Shown here piece by piece: positions 51,851-60,455 of a DNA stretch of 64,000 nt. The notes under the pieces were generated by a model that did not search any database, had not been told where the DNA came from, and saw nothing but the letters and a program-made list of their open reading frames with translations. The stretch is from an uncultured Collinsella sp. GTDB taxonomy: Bacteria > Actinomycetota > Coriobacteriia > Coriobacteriales > Coriobacteriaceae. Position numbers and translations under genes: made by a program. The first letter of the stretch is position 1, and every line of letters begins with the position of its first letter. Location: NCBI GenBank assembly GCA_905197665.1, contig CAJJZP010000009.1:31187-95186 (forward strand), read 5' to 3'.

Positions 51851-52987
51851 CTATAAGGTTGAAATGAAGGTGGACAGGCGATTTAGGCCTTCGTCAAGGT
51901 CTTTGTCGGAGACGCAATAGCTGAGGCGGATGTGGCCTTCGGTGCCGAAACAGTCGCCCGGGACTAGGGCTACGTTTGCCTCTTTGATGGCTTTGATGCA
52001 GAAGGCTTCGCTGGTTAGGCCAAACTTTTTGATGCTCGGGAAGGCGTAGAAGGCTCCTGCGGGCTCCACGACGTCCAGGCCCATGGCGCCGAGTGCTGCG
52101 AGTACGCGTTCGCGGCGGGCTCGGTAGACTTTGAGCATGGGGGCTGGGTCGACGGTGAGTGCCACACGGGCGGCGTCCATCTCGAAGGAGACGGCGCTCG
52201 ATACTAGGTATTGGTGGGCCTTTGCGATCTCGGCGATGACGGGAGCTGCCGCTGCGAGCCAACCCAAGCGCCAGCCGGTCATGGCCCAGGGCTTGGAGAA
52301 GCTCTCGATGACGACCGTCTGCTCGCGTAGCTCCGGGTGGCGCTGGGCAAATCGCTCGTAGCCGTCCACGTAGACCAGACGGTTGTACACGTCGTCGCAG
52401 ACCACGTAGATGCCTGCCTGCTCCGCCACGTGTGCCACGGCGTCGAGCGATGCCGCGTCGAGGATGCAGCCCGTGGGATTGTTGGGCGAGCAGATGACGA
52501 TGGCTTTGGTCGCCGGCGTCACGCAAGCACGAAGTGCGTCCTCGTCAATCTGGAATTGCGCAGGCTCCGTATCCAAAAAGACCGCTTTGGCGTGATTGGC
52601 CATGACAATGCTCTCGTACAGTCCAAAGGCCGGCGTGGGGATAATGACCTCGTCGCCGGGGTTGAGCATAGCCATGAATGTTGCCGACAGGGCCTCGGTC
52701 GCGCCGTCGGTCAGGATGACCTCGTCGGCGGAAAACACCAGGCCCGCATCCCCCATGTAGGCAGCCAGTGCCTCGCGCAGGGCGGGGCGACCGTTGTTGG
52801 GCGGATAGTGCGTGTCACCGCGGTCCAACGCGGCGGTCACCTCGGCGCTAATCATATCGGGCGTGGGAAAGTCGGGCTCGCCAAGCGCAAGCGCGATGCA
52901 CCCTGGGTGCTGGGCGGCGAGCGCGTTAATCCGACGGATGCCGGAGGGCTTGAGCGTGGCAAGCGAGGTATTCATAGGCAGACGCAT
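51851..52987 (-). CDS. Aminotransferase, class I/II
   Basis: PLP enzyme, 378 aa from the ATG at 52987 with AAGGAA upstream. LALGEPDFPTP, CSPNNPTG, and SFSKPWAMTGWRLGW with the PLP lysine are present. Closest in look to aspartate/aromatic aminotransferases of the AspC-PatA type. Amino-acid specificity cannot be fixed from sequence. Monocistronic. Confidence 0.9.
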   Translation of the reverse strand: MRLPMNTSLATLKPSGIRRINALAAQHPGCIALALGEPDFPTPDMISAEVTAALDRGDTHYPPNNGRPALREALAAYMGDAGLVFSADEVILTDGATEALSATFMAMLNPGDEVIIPTPAFGLYESIVMANHAKAVFLDTEPAQFQIDEDALRACVTPATKAIVICSPNNPTGCILDAASLDAVAHVAEQAGIYVVCDDVYNRLVYVDGYERFAQRHPELREQTVVIESFSKPWAMTGWRLGWLAAAAPVIAEIAKAHQYLVSSAVSFEMDAARVALTVDPAPMLKVYRARRERVLAALGAMGLDVVEPAGAFYAFPSIKKFGLTSEAFCIKAIKEANVALVPGDCFGTEGHIRLSYCVSDKDLDEGLNRLSTFISTL

Positions 52988-53080
52988 GGCGTTCCTTTCG
53001 TAAGGGTTGCACTAGGATAGCGCGGCGAGGCGCCGCCAGACGGTGTAACCTAAACGGAAACCAACCGGAAAGGAGGCGGC

Positions 53081-53740
53081 ATGGAGACGACCGCACGCGG
53101 CGATGTACCAAAAACGCTGCAGACCATTGCGTATATCAGCATTCCCGATAGCGCCGATCTTGAGTTTTTGCTCTGGGACCTGCAGGATGCCATCGCCGCC
53201 TATGCACAGCTTTCCGGCACCGCACTCCCCCGCCCGGTCAACTTGAAGTCAAATGACGCCGTTGCGGTCGATGGCATGGTGCTCGCTGTTGATGATGCAT
53301 TTGACGATGAGGCGATGACCGCTGTCGAGCAGATACTCGATCGCTTTGGCGGTACGGGAACGCGTGTCTATGCCGTGATTCGAGCCGCACAAGAGGGCGC
53401 TGAGCAGGCACGCGGGGCCGCCGTTCGTCTGCACAAGACATGCGAGCGCCAGGGCCAATTGTGGTGTGGCGGCGTTGTCATCTGCGCCGGCGGCGGCATC
53501 GCAGCGCTTCGCCATTCCCCACGCATGGGCCTCTTGCGCCGACCATTTTCGGAAGCGATGGATAAGCTCGTGGGCGCTGTGCGCATGGGCTGCTCCATTG
53601 AGCATGCGCAGCTGCTTGGCGGTGGCAATGCCGGTAGCGTCGACGCCGACGGCATGGTGCGTGTCGAGCCCGCGCTGCCCGCGCCGATCTGGCGCACCAT
53701 CATCAAACGCCTCGGCGCCCATGCTCAATCAAATATCTAA
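53081..53740 (+). CDS. Conserved hypothetical, possibly flavodoxin-like
   Basis: 219 aa, starting METTARGDVPKTLQTIAYIS with GGAGG upstream. Alternating hydrophobic strands and helices suggest an alpha/beta fold; a glycine-rich segment (CGGVVICAGGGIAAL) resembles the GG loop in flavodoxin-type NAD(P)H oxidoreductases. No catalytic residue is recognised. It ends one base from the convergent glycosylase stop, with no terminator between. Confidence 0.6.
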   Translation: METTARGDVPKTLQTIAYISIPDSADLEFLLWDLQDAIAAYAQLSGTALPRPVNLKSNDAVAVDGMVLAVDDAFDDEAMTAVEQILDRFGGTGTRVYAVIRAAQEGAEQARGAAVRLHKTCERQGQLWCGGVVICAGGGIAALRHSPRMGLLRRPFSEAMDKLVGAVRMGCSIEHAQLLGGGNAGSVDADGMVRVEPALPAPIWRTIIKRLGAHAQSNI

Positions 53741-53741
53741 A

Positions 53742-54305
53742 TTAGAAAGCAGCCCAGTCAACTGCCTCGTGCCAGCGCTCGACAAGGCGCTCCAGACGCC
53801 AAGCCGCATTGGCAGGACTTGTCGAGGGCAGGACGATGGCGGGCAGCCCGGTGCGTTCTTGTAGATAGCGCTTGTAGAGCCGACCAGCCGTACCACCGTT
53901 GCATATCACCTGCTCAATGGGAGCTGCGTCGGTAATGCACTCGATATGTGCCGGCACAACGTTGCGAATGCTCGCGTCGCTCGAGCCCTTAATGTCGCAA
54001 CTCTCGATCACATCCCACAGGCCCACGCCGCCGTTCAGCAGCATAGATCGCTTGGCAGCAATGGAGGCATCGAGCGTCGCGGGCTCACCGCTTGCCAAAG
54101 GATCGCCCTCGTTGGGCGGCACAGGCACACCGAGGCACGCAGCCATCACACGCCAAAAGCGATTCTGAGGGTTGCCGTAATAAAAGGCATTTGCACGCGA
54201 GAGCACCGAGGGAAACGACCCCAGCACCAAAACGCGCGAGCGCTGGTCGAACACAGGCTCAAACCCATGCTCAATATGTTGATAGTCCTCGTCAGACACG
54301 GCCAT
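53742..54305 (-). CDS. DNA-deoxyinosine glycosylase (UDG superfamily)
   Basis: Removes deaminated bases from DNA, 187 aa. HIEHGFEPVFD, VLVLGSFPSVLSRANAFYYG, NPQNRFWRV and the C-terminal LPSTSPANAAW motif fit the hypoxanthine-DNA glycosylase group (UDG family 6). Stop is 3 bp upstream of the next gene's region; probably cotranscribed with the GH13 gene. Confidence 0.85.
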   Translation of the reverse strand: MAVSDEDYQHIEHGFEPVFDQRSRVLVLGSFPSVLSRANAFYYGNPQNRFWRVMAACLGVPVPPNEGDPLASGEPATLDASIAAKRSMLLNGGVGLWDVIESCDIKGSSDASIRNVVPAHIECITDAAPIEQVICNGGTAGRLYKRYLQERTGLPAIVLPSTSPANAAWRLERLVERWHEAVDWAAF

Positions 54306-54308
54306 GGG

Positions 54309-55685
54309 CTAGGCTCTCAACAGATAGCGCACCTCGTAGGGTGCAAGCTCAAGGGTACCCGTCAGCTCGACCGTGGGCGCATCGTCGGCAAGCAGGTCGA
54401 CAAAGGACCCGTTGAGCTCGCCGGCGCCAAAGGTGTAAGGCTCGCCCACGGCGTTCACCGCCACGAGCACCGTCGCGTCATCACAGGCGCGCTCGAACAG
54501 CAGCTGCTTGTTCTGGATCACCACGTTGCGATAGGCACCGTAGTTGAGAGCACAGGCCGCCGCGTCATCGGCCGAGCGAAGGTGCGCAAGCTGCGTGATG
54601 AACGCCGTCAGCTCGTTGGGCGCAGGCTCATCGAGCGCAGGTCGCAGCGCCCAGTCACCATCGGGGCCGCCCTTTTCGCCGGCAATCCCCCACTCGCTGC
54701 CATAGTAGACGCACGGAATGCCCGGCATGCCAAAGAGCATGCCATAGGCGGGACGCAGGCACGACTTGTCGGTGAGGATGCTTGCCAGGCGCGGCACGTC
54801 GTGGTTGTCGACAAACGACAGCAGGTGCTTGCCGCGGTAGATGCACCACGGATCGCCGCCAAACTGGCGATGCAGCGAATGCGCGATCTCGAACATATTG
54901 ACCGAGTTAAAGCTGGAGTACAGGCCCTTGTAGCACTCGTAGTTGGTGCAGGAGTCGAGCATCTCGTCGTTGACGATCTGGTTGTAGTCACCGTGAAGCG
55001 TCTCGCCGATCAGCACAAAGTCGGGCTTGAGCTCACGGGTAAAGGCGTGCAGGCGACGCATAAAGTCGCGGTCGAGCATATAGGCAACGTCCAGGCGCAG
55101 ACCGTCGACGCCAAAGACCTCGGCCCAGCGGCGCACGGACTCGAGCAGGTAATCGACCACGGCGGGGTTTTGCAGGTTGAGCTTCACGAGCTCAAAATGG
55201 CCTTCCCAGCCCTCGTACCAAAAGCCGTCGCCATAGCAGGAATCGCCGTCAAAGCTGATGTGGAACCAATCCTTGTACGGCGAGTCCCACTTACGCTCCT
55301 GCACATCGCGGAAGGCCCAAAAGCCACGGCCCACATGGTTGAAGACCGCATCGAGCACCACGCGGATGCCATGGGCGTGCAGCGTCTCGCATACGGCGGC
55401 AAAATCGGCATCCCCGCCCAGGCGGCGGTCGATATGGCGCAGGCTGCGCGTATCGTAGCCGTGGCTATCAGACTCGAGCGGCGGGTTAATCAGCACAGCG
55501 CCAATACCGAGTTTTTGCAGGTAGTCGGCCCATTGGGTGATCTTCATGATGGGCGCATCGGGGTTGGGCGCAGCGTTGGCAGCCTGGGCGAGCTCATCCT
55601 CGGCAACGGGCGCGGCGTTTTCGCGCGGAGCTCCGCAAAAGCCCAGCGGATAGATCTGATAGAACGTCGTCTCGTATGCCCACAT
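54309..55685 (-). CDS. GH13 alpha-amylase-family glycosidase, cytoplasmic
   Basis: 458 aa. Conserved regions: DAVFNHVGRG (I), GLRLDVAYML with the nucleophile Asp (II), GETLHG with the acid/base Glu (III) and FVDNHDVPR (IV). No signal peptide, so it acts on intracellular oligosaccharides such as maltodextrins. Only about 3 bp before the glycosylase gene, so likely in one operon. Confidence 0.9.
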   Translation of the reverse strand: MWAYETTFYQIYPLGFCGAPRENAAPVAEDELAQAANAAPNPDAPIMKITQWADYLQKLGIGAVLINPPLESDSHGYDTRSLRHIDRRLGGDADFAAVCETLHAHGIRVVLDAVFNHVGRGFWAFRDVQERKWDSPYKDWFHISFDGDSCYGDGFWYEGWEGHFELVKLNLQNPAVVDYLLESVRRWAEVFGVDGLRLDVAYMLDRDFMRRLHAFTRELKPDFVLIGETLHGDYNQIVNDEMLDSCTNYECYKGLYSSFNSVNMFEIAHSLHRQFGGDPWCIYRGKHLLSFVDNHDVPRLASILTDKSCLRPAYGMLFGMPGIPCVYYGSEWGIAGEKGGPDGDWALRPALDEPAPNELTAFITQLAHLRSADDAAACALNYGAYRNVVIQNKQLLFERACDDATVLVAVNAVGEPYTFGAGELNGSFVDLLADDAPTVELTGTLELAPYEVRYLLRA

Positions 55686-55785
55686 AGCAACCTCCCGGCA
55701 AGCTCAACACAACGACATCCATTGTATGCCCAGCAGGGTAGCTATTTTGGGACGGGGCTCTTTTAGCTACCCCAGCCCCTTTCTA

Positions 55786-55852
55786 AGTTGCGGTGAAATA
55801 CGGACTGTTTGCCGGGTTTATTGGGCTCAGCAGTCCGTATTTCACCGCAACT
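55786..55852. repeat. Palindromic element, family B copy 1
   Basis: A perfect 22-bp inverted repeat (55786-55807 and 55831-55852) with a 23-bp loop. The outer 15 bp (AGTTGCGGTGAAATA) are shared with the element at 60234-60300, while the inner arms and loop differ. There is no T-run, so it is not a standard terminator. Confidence 0.85.
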
Positions 55853-55867
55853 GATGAGGGGACGTGG

Positions 55868-57064
55868 TTAGGCGACGGGCTTGGCGCGACGGATGGCTGG
55901 GAACATCACCGTGATAGCGAGGATGACGCCCACGACAGCGATCGCACCGCCCGCGTAGCCGATCCAGGCGATACCGGGGCCCGACACCACGGCGCCGCCG
56001 ATCGCCGTACCGGTGCCGATCCCCAGGTTGAACAGGCCCGAGAAGATCGACATGGCGACGGCCGACGAATCCGCCGGCGTGTACTTGATGAGCTCGGCCT
56101 GGAACGCCACGTTAAAGGCCGTGGAGCAGCAGCCCCATAGCGCGCAAACAGCGAGAACGGCGACGAGCGACGGTGCAACCGGACCCATGAGCAGCAGAGC
56201 CACCGGCACGCCGGAGAGCGTAATCGCGAGAAACGGGAACCGGTGCCCATCGAACAGGCGGCCAAACAGCCAGCTTCCGAGCAGACCAGAGCAACCGAAC
56301 GCCGTCAGCGTCATAGTGATGGCGCCCGCGTCGACGTGCGCGACCTGTGCCAGGAACGGCTCGATATAGCTGTAACCCGCATAATAGCCGGTCGCCATAA
56401 AGACCGTGACCGCATAAAGCGCGATGAGGAACGGGTTCTTGAGCAGCTCGGGAAGCTGTTTGAGCGTAAAGCGCTCACCCGCCGGCATGGCCGGGAACAC
56501 CGCTGCCTGGTACACCACCGCGGCGGCAGAAAAGACCCCGACCACGGCAAACGTCATGCGCCAGCCCACGGCCAGGCCGATGGCGCGGCCGATCGGCAGG
56601 CCAAAGATCTGCGCGATGGACGAGCCCGTGGCGATCATGCTGATGGCGAGCGCCCCGTGACGGGTGTCGACCAGGCGCGAGGCCATAATCGAGGCGACTG
56701 ACCAGAACACGGCGTGCGCGCAGGCGACCACCAGGCGCGCGCAGACCAGGATGGGATATGTCGGTGCCATAGCGGACAGGAACTGGCCCAAGGAGAACAC
56801 GGCGAGCACGCCGAGCAGCATGCGCTTGAACTCGAAGCGCGAGGCAAACACCATAAGCGGCAACGACAGCAGCATGACGCCCCAGGCGTAGACCGAGATC
56901 ATGATGCCGGCCTGGGCCTCGGTGAGCGAGAACGACGCGGCAATATCAGTCAGAAGGCCAATGGGCATGAACTCCGACGTGTTGAATACGAACGCGCAAC
57001 AGGCGAGCCCGATAATCGGGAGCCACTGCTTGAGTGAGATGCCATCTTGTCTTGCCTGAGTCAT
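55868..57064 (-). CDS. MFS transporter, sugar-efflux (AraJ/SotB) type
   Basis: 398 aa with 12 hydrophobic helices. The first helix FNTSEFMPIGLLTDIA and the loop between helices 2 and 3 (MVFASRFEFKRML) fit the DHA1/sugar efflux branch. Probably exports sugars or small drugs. No regulator is adjacent. Confidence 0.87.
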   Translation of the reverse strand: MTQARQDGISLKQWLPIIGLACCAFVFNTSEFMPIGLLTDIAASFSLTEAQAGIMISVYAWGVMLLSLPLMVFASRFEFKRMLLGVLAVFSLGQFLSAMAPTYPILVCARLVVACAHAVFWSVASIMASRLVDTRHGALAISMIATGSSIAQIFGLPIGRAIGLAVGWRMTFAVVGVFSAAAVVYQAAVFPAMPAGERFTLKQLPELLKNPFLIALYAVTVFMATGYYAGYSYIEPFLAQVAHVDAGAITMTLTAFGCSGLLGSWLFGRLFDGHRFPFLAITLSGVPVALLLMGPVAPSLVAVLAVCALWGCCSTAFNVAFQAELIKYTPADSSAVAMSIFSGLFNLGIGTGTAIGGAVVSGPGIAWIGYAGGAIAVVGVILAITVMFPAIRRAKPVA

Positions 57065-57114
57065 GTAGGAACCTCTCCGATTGTCCTGAGCGGTGGGCGA
57101 TTATATAGCAACGG

Positions 57115-57143
57115 CCCCGCATCCGTCAGCAACAGATGCGGGG
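57115..57143 (-). terminator. Hairpin after feoAB
   Basis: A 9-bp stem (CCCCGCATC and GATGCGGGG). The T-run is poor, so termination strength is uncertain. It lies about 45 bp past the feoAB stop. Confidence 0.45.
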
Positions 57144-57187
57144 TCGCAATCAACTCAATACACAGGGGTTGCGCCGTCAATAAATAG

Positions 57188-59548
57188 CTAAGCCAACCCC
57201 AGCAATATGCCCGCCGAATGCACGACAAACGCCACGATCCAGGCGACCGTCACCTGAAACGCGAACACGGCAACGGCGTAGCGTCCGCCCAGCTCACTCT
57301 TGACGGCGCCGATTGCCGCTACGCAGGGCGGGTACAGCAGCGTAAAGACCAGGAACACGTAAGCGGTAAACGGCGAAAACATGGTCGACAGTGCCGCGGG
57401 CGAGGTCGTGCCCAAAAGCACCGTGAGGGTCGAAATGACGCTCTCCTTGGCGATAAGTCCGGTGACGAGCGCCGTCGAGGCGCGCCAGTCGCCGAAGCCG
57501 AGCGGGGCCAACACCGGCGCGATGATGCTACCCAGACCGGCAAGCAGACTCTGCGACTGATCGGCGACCACATTAAAGCGGATGTCGAACGTCTGCAGGA
57601 ACCAGATGACCACCGTAGCGGCAAAGATAATGGTAAAGGCCTTGGTAATAAAGTCCTTGGCCTTATCCCATGCCAGCATCACCGTCGTCTTGACGCTTGG
57701 CAGGCGATAGTTGGGAAGCTCCATGATAAACGGTACCGGGTCGCCCTTAAATGCCGTGCGGTTGAGCACCAAAGCCGCGATGCAACCGACTGCAATGCCA
57801 ATCAAATAGAGCGAGACCATGGCGGGAACTGTCGCCTGCGGGAAAAACGCCCCGCACAGCAGACCGTAGACCGGCAACTTGGCCGAGCAGCTCATGAACG
57901 GCGTGAGCATGACCGTCATCTTGCGGTCGTGCTCGGATGGGAGCGTACGGGTCGACATGATAGCCGGCACGGTGCAGCCAAAACCGACGAGCATGGGCAC
58001 AAAGCTGCGGCCCGAAAGGCCAAAGCGACGCAGCACCTTATCCATAACAAAGGCCACGCGTGCCATGTATCCGGAGTCTTCCAGAATGGAAAGGAACAAA
58101 AAGAGCACGACGATAATCGGCAGGAAGGTCAGCACGCTGCCCACGCCCGTAAGCACGCCGTCGACAGCCAGTGAGCGCACCACGTCGTTGGTGCCGAACG
58201 CCTTGAGGCCCGCATCGGCCGAGGCGATGATGGCAGCGATGCCGTCCTCCATGAGCCCCTGCAACGCCGCGCCGATCACGCCAAACGTCAGCCAAAAGAC
58301 GAGGCCCATGATCACCAGAAACGCCGGAATGGCTGTGTAGCGACCCGTCAGGATGCGGTCGATCTTGACGGAGCGCACGTGCTCGCGGCTCTCGTGCGGC
58401 TTGACGACGCAACGCCCGCACACGTCGCCGATAAAGCTAAAGCGCATATCGGCCAGCGCGGACAGGCGGTCGGTGCCGGCCTCGCCCTCCATCTGGGTAA
58501 TGATGTGCTCGATGGCGTCGAGCTCGTTGCGATCCAGGTGAAGCGCCTCGGTTACCAGCTCGTCGCCCTCAACCAGCTTGGTCGCCGCAAAACGCACCGG
58601 AATATGCGCCGTCGCGGCATGGTCCTCGATAAGGTTGGCGATGCCGTGAATGCAGCGATGCAGCGCGCCGCCGTCTGGACCATCGGGCGCGCAGAAGTCC
58701 AGGCGACCGGGGCGCTCGCGGAACCGCGCCACGTGCAAGGCATGATCCACCAACTCGCCGATGCCCTCGTTGCGGGCAGCGCTAATGGGGACAACAGGCA
58801 CGCCCAACAGGCTCTCGAGCAGGTTGACGTCCACGGCGCCGCCGTTGGCCGTCACCTCGTCCATCATGTTGAGCGCGATGACCATGGGGCGGTCGAGCTC
58901 CATAAGCTGCAGCGTCAGGTACAGGTTGCGTTCGATGTTGGTGGCGTCGATGATATCGATGATGGCGTCGGGGGTTTCGTCCAAGATGAATTGGCGGCTG
59001 ACGATCTCTTCGCCCGTGTACGGTGACAGGGAGTAAATGCCGGGCAGGTCGGTAACGCTTGCCTCAGGATGGTTGCGGATGGTGCCGTCCTTGCGGTCGA
59101 CCGTTACGCCGGGAAAGTTACCAACGTGCTGGTTGGAGCCCGTAAGCTGGTTGAACAGTGTGGTCTTACCGCAGTTTTGGTTGCCGGCGAGGGCAAAATG
59201 CAGCGGTGCGCCCTCGGGCACGGCCGTCTTGGCAGCACGAGGCGAATACGTCCCCTCGCCCAGTGCCGGGTGATCTGTCGTGCCGATTGCGGCGTTAGCG
59301 CGCGGACCCGTATCTGTATCGTGAACACCCACGAGCTCGATGCGAGCGGCATCGTCCTTGCGCAGCGTCAACTCGTAGCCACGCAGGCGAATCTCGAGCG
59401 GGTCGCCCATAGGAGCGTACTTCATCATGGTGACTTCGGTGCCCGGCGTTAGGCCCATGTCCAAAATATGCTGTCGGAGTGCCTGATCGTCCGATGCCAC
59501 CGATGCGACAACGGCGTCCTTTCCAATCTCGAGTGTATCGAGCTTCAC
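57188..59548 (-). CDS. feoB: Fused FeoA-FeoB ferrous iron transporter
   Basis: Fe(II) uptake, 786 aa. Residues 1-75 are a FeoA-type SH3-like domain (MKLDTLEIGKDAVV). A linker is followed by the FeoB G domain with G1 GNQNCGKTT (122-130), DLPGIYSL and NMMD, then the membrane domain with Gate motifs GFGCTVPAIM and CSAKLPVYG. FeoA-FeoB fusions are known in some anaerobes. The upstream region has a DtxR-like half site. Confidence 0.95.
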   Translation of the reverse strand: MKLDTLEIGKDAVVASVASDDQALRQHILDMGLTPGTEVTMMKYAPMGDPLEIRLRGYELTLRKDDAARIELVGVHDTDTGPRANAAIGTTDHPALGEGTYSPRAAKTAVPEGAPLHFALAGNQNCGKTTLFNQLTGSNQHVGNFPGVTVDRKDGTIRNHPEASVTDLPGIYSLSPYTGEEIVSRQFILDETPDAIIDIIDATNIERNLYLTLQLMELDRPMVIALNMMDEVTANGGAVDVNLLESLLGVPVVPISAARNEGIGELVDHALHVARFRERPGRLDFCAPDGPDGGALHRCIHGIANLIEDHAATAHIPVRFAATKLVEGDELVTEALHLDRNELDAIEHIITQMEGEAGTDRLSALADMRFSFIGDVCGRCVVKPHESREHVRSVKIDRILTGRYTAIPAFLVIMGLVFWLTFGVIGAALQGLMEDGIAAIIASADAGLKAFGTNDVVRSLAVDGVLTGVGSVLTFLPIIVVLFLFLSILEDSGYMARVAFVMDKVLRRFGLSGRSFVPMLVGFGCTVPAIMSTRTLPSEHDRKMTVMLTPFMSCSAKLPVYGLLCGAFFPQATVPAMVSLYLIGIAVGCIAALVLNRTAFKGDPVPFIMELPNYRLPSVKTTVMLAWDKAKDFITKAFTIIFAATVVIWFLQTFDIRFNVVADQSQSLLAGLGSIIAPVLAPLGFGDWRASTALVTGLIAKESVISTLTVLLGTTSPAALSTMFSPFTAYVFLVFTLLYPPCVAAIGAVKSELGGRYAVAVFAFQVTVAWIVAFVVHSAGILLGLA

Positions 59549-59579
59549 GCGCTCATCCTTTCGTTAGACGCGGTTAACC

Positions 59580-59599
59580 GTTTACCGGGGCTAACCAAC
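59580..59599. promoter_or_regulatory. Possible DtxR/IdeR-type box upstream of feoAB
   Basis: On the minus strand GTTGGTTAGCC followed by CCGGTAAAC resembles one half of the iron-repressor box TTAGGTTAGCC and a weaker second half. It is about 30 bp upstream of the start. Only a by-eye match. Confidence 0.3.
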
Positions 59600-59669
59600 T
59601 CGTAACGACAAATGATAGCGCTCTGGACTTTTTTATAAAGTCAAATACCGATGTTTACCTGCGCAAACT

Positions 59670-59990
59670 TTATGCGGTGCGCCCCGAAAGCTCTTTGCGC
59701 ATACCGCTCAGCGAGATCGAAATGAAACCCGACCGCGCGGTAGCAGTGAGTCGATCACCCTCGACTGACCCCGTGCATGTAAAGGGCGCCTTGCCCATCA
59801 AGACGTGGGAGATAGTACCCGAGAGTTCAAAGAAATCGCCCTCAGCGCGGGCACTCGAGAGAGCGATATTGAGACCCCTGACGTTTAGTACTGCCCTGAG
59901 CACGCCGTTCACCCCATGTGAAAACGTCACCTCGCCGCGTTTACTCCCCACCGGCGTCTGGGCCGAAACCACATACGTACCCTCAAGCAT
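59670..59990 (-). CDS. Small protein of unknown function
   Basis: 106 aa from the ATG at 59990 (MLEGTYVVSAQTPVGSKRG), with a very strong AGGAGG site; an extension to 60026 reads through it. Predicted to be mostly beta-strands, no signal peptide, no recognised motif. Single gene between feoAB and the repeat region. Function unknown. Confidence 0.65.
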   Translation of the reverse strand: MLEGTYVVSAQTPVGSKRGEVTFSHGVNGVLRAVLNVRGLNIALSSARAEGDFFELSGTISHVLMGKAPFTCTGSVEGDRLTATARSGFISISLSGMRKELSGRTA

Positions 59991-60122
59991 GGCTCCTCCT
60001 CTGAGTAGGCTTTTTGAAATGGCCATCTAGTCTACTTTGCTGCGAGACGGCTTGCCCAGAAACCTCGAGCACACAATGACGTTCAATCAACAGATTGCTG
60101 CAAGGGAAACAAGCGTGCAAGG

Positions 60123-60210
60123 GGGACAGATTACTTTTGACACCATTTGCGCCAACGGACGGGATGCGGAGCGACGACCGTGCAGGTGGATTCCGGATCG
60201 TCGCTTCCTC
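60123..60210. repeat. Family C intergenic repeat, copy 1
   Basis: Shares with 63801-63885 the order GGGA..AGRTTACTTT, GCGCCAA, GGATGCGGAGC and CTCCGG/TTCCGG, with insertions and substitutions between. No coding signal. In this copy the right half is partly self-complementary. Confidence 0.6.
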
Positions 60211-60233
60211 CGTCCCCCAGCGAATCAAAACGA

Positions 60234-60300
60234 AGTTGCGGTGGAATAGTTCCTGTTTGAAGCTTTAACCAGCAAAAACAGAAACTATTTCACCGCAACT
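60234..60300. repeat. Palindromic element, family B copy 2
   Basis: A 25-bp inverted repeat (60234-60258 and 60276-60300, two mismatches) sharing its outer 15 bp (with one mismatch in one arm) with 55786-55852. Inner arms differ from copy 1. Confidence 0.85.
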
Positions 60301-60302
60301 GC

Positions 60303-60342
60303 AAAAGCCCGCGCTGGCAACAAATGTCACCTGCGAGGGCTT
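60303..60342 (-). terminator. Terminator region of the antiporter operon
   Basis: AAGCCCTCGC and GCGCGGGCTT (minus strand, one mismatch) form a stem followed by TTTGC, between the antiporter stop and the family B element. The distance from the stop (about 110 bp) is long. Confidence 0.5.
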
Positions 60343-60455
60343 GGTGGGCGCTCACAATGGCACGTTATTGAAACCCACATCAGTTATGGAATTCCGAACA
60401 GCACCGACATGCGATGTCCCCGTCGGCATACCAAGCAATGAAGCTCACCCTAGCC

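Noticed and set aside
53742..54305. Ordinary uracil-DNA glycosylase (Ung) call
   Set aside because: Ung motifs GQDPYH and HPSPLS are absent; motifs fit the deoxyinosine group instead.
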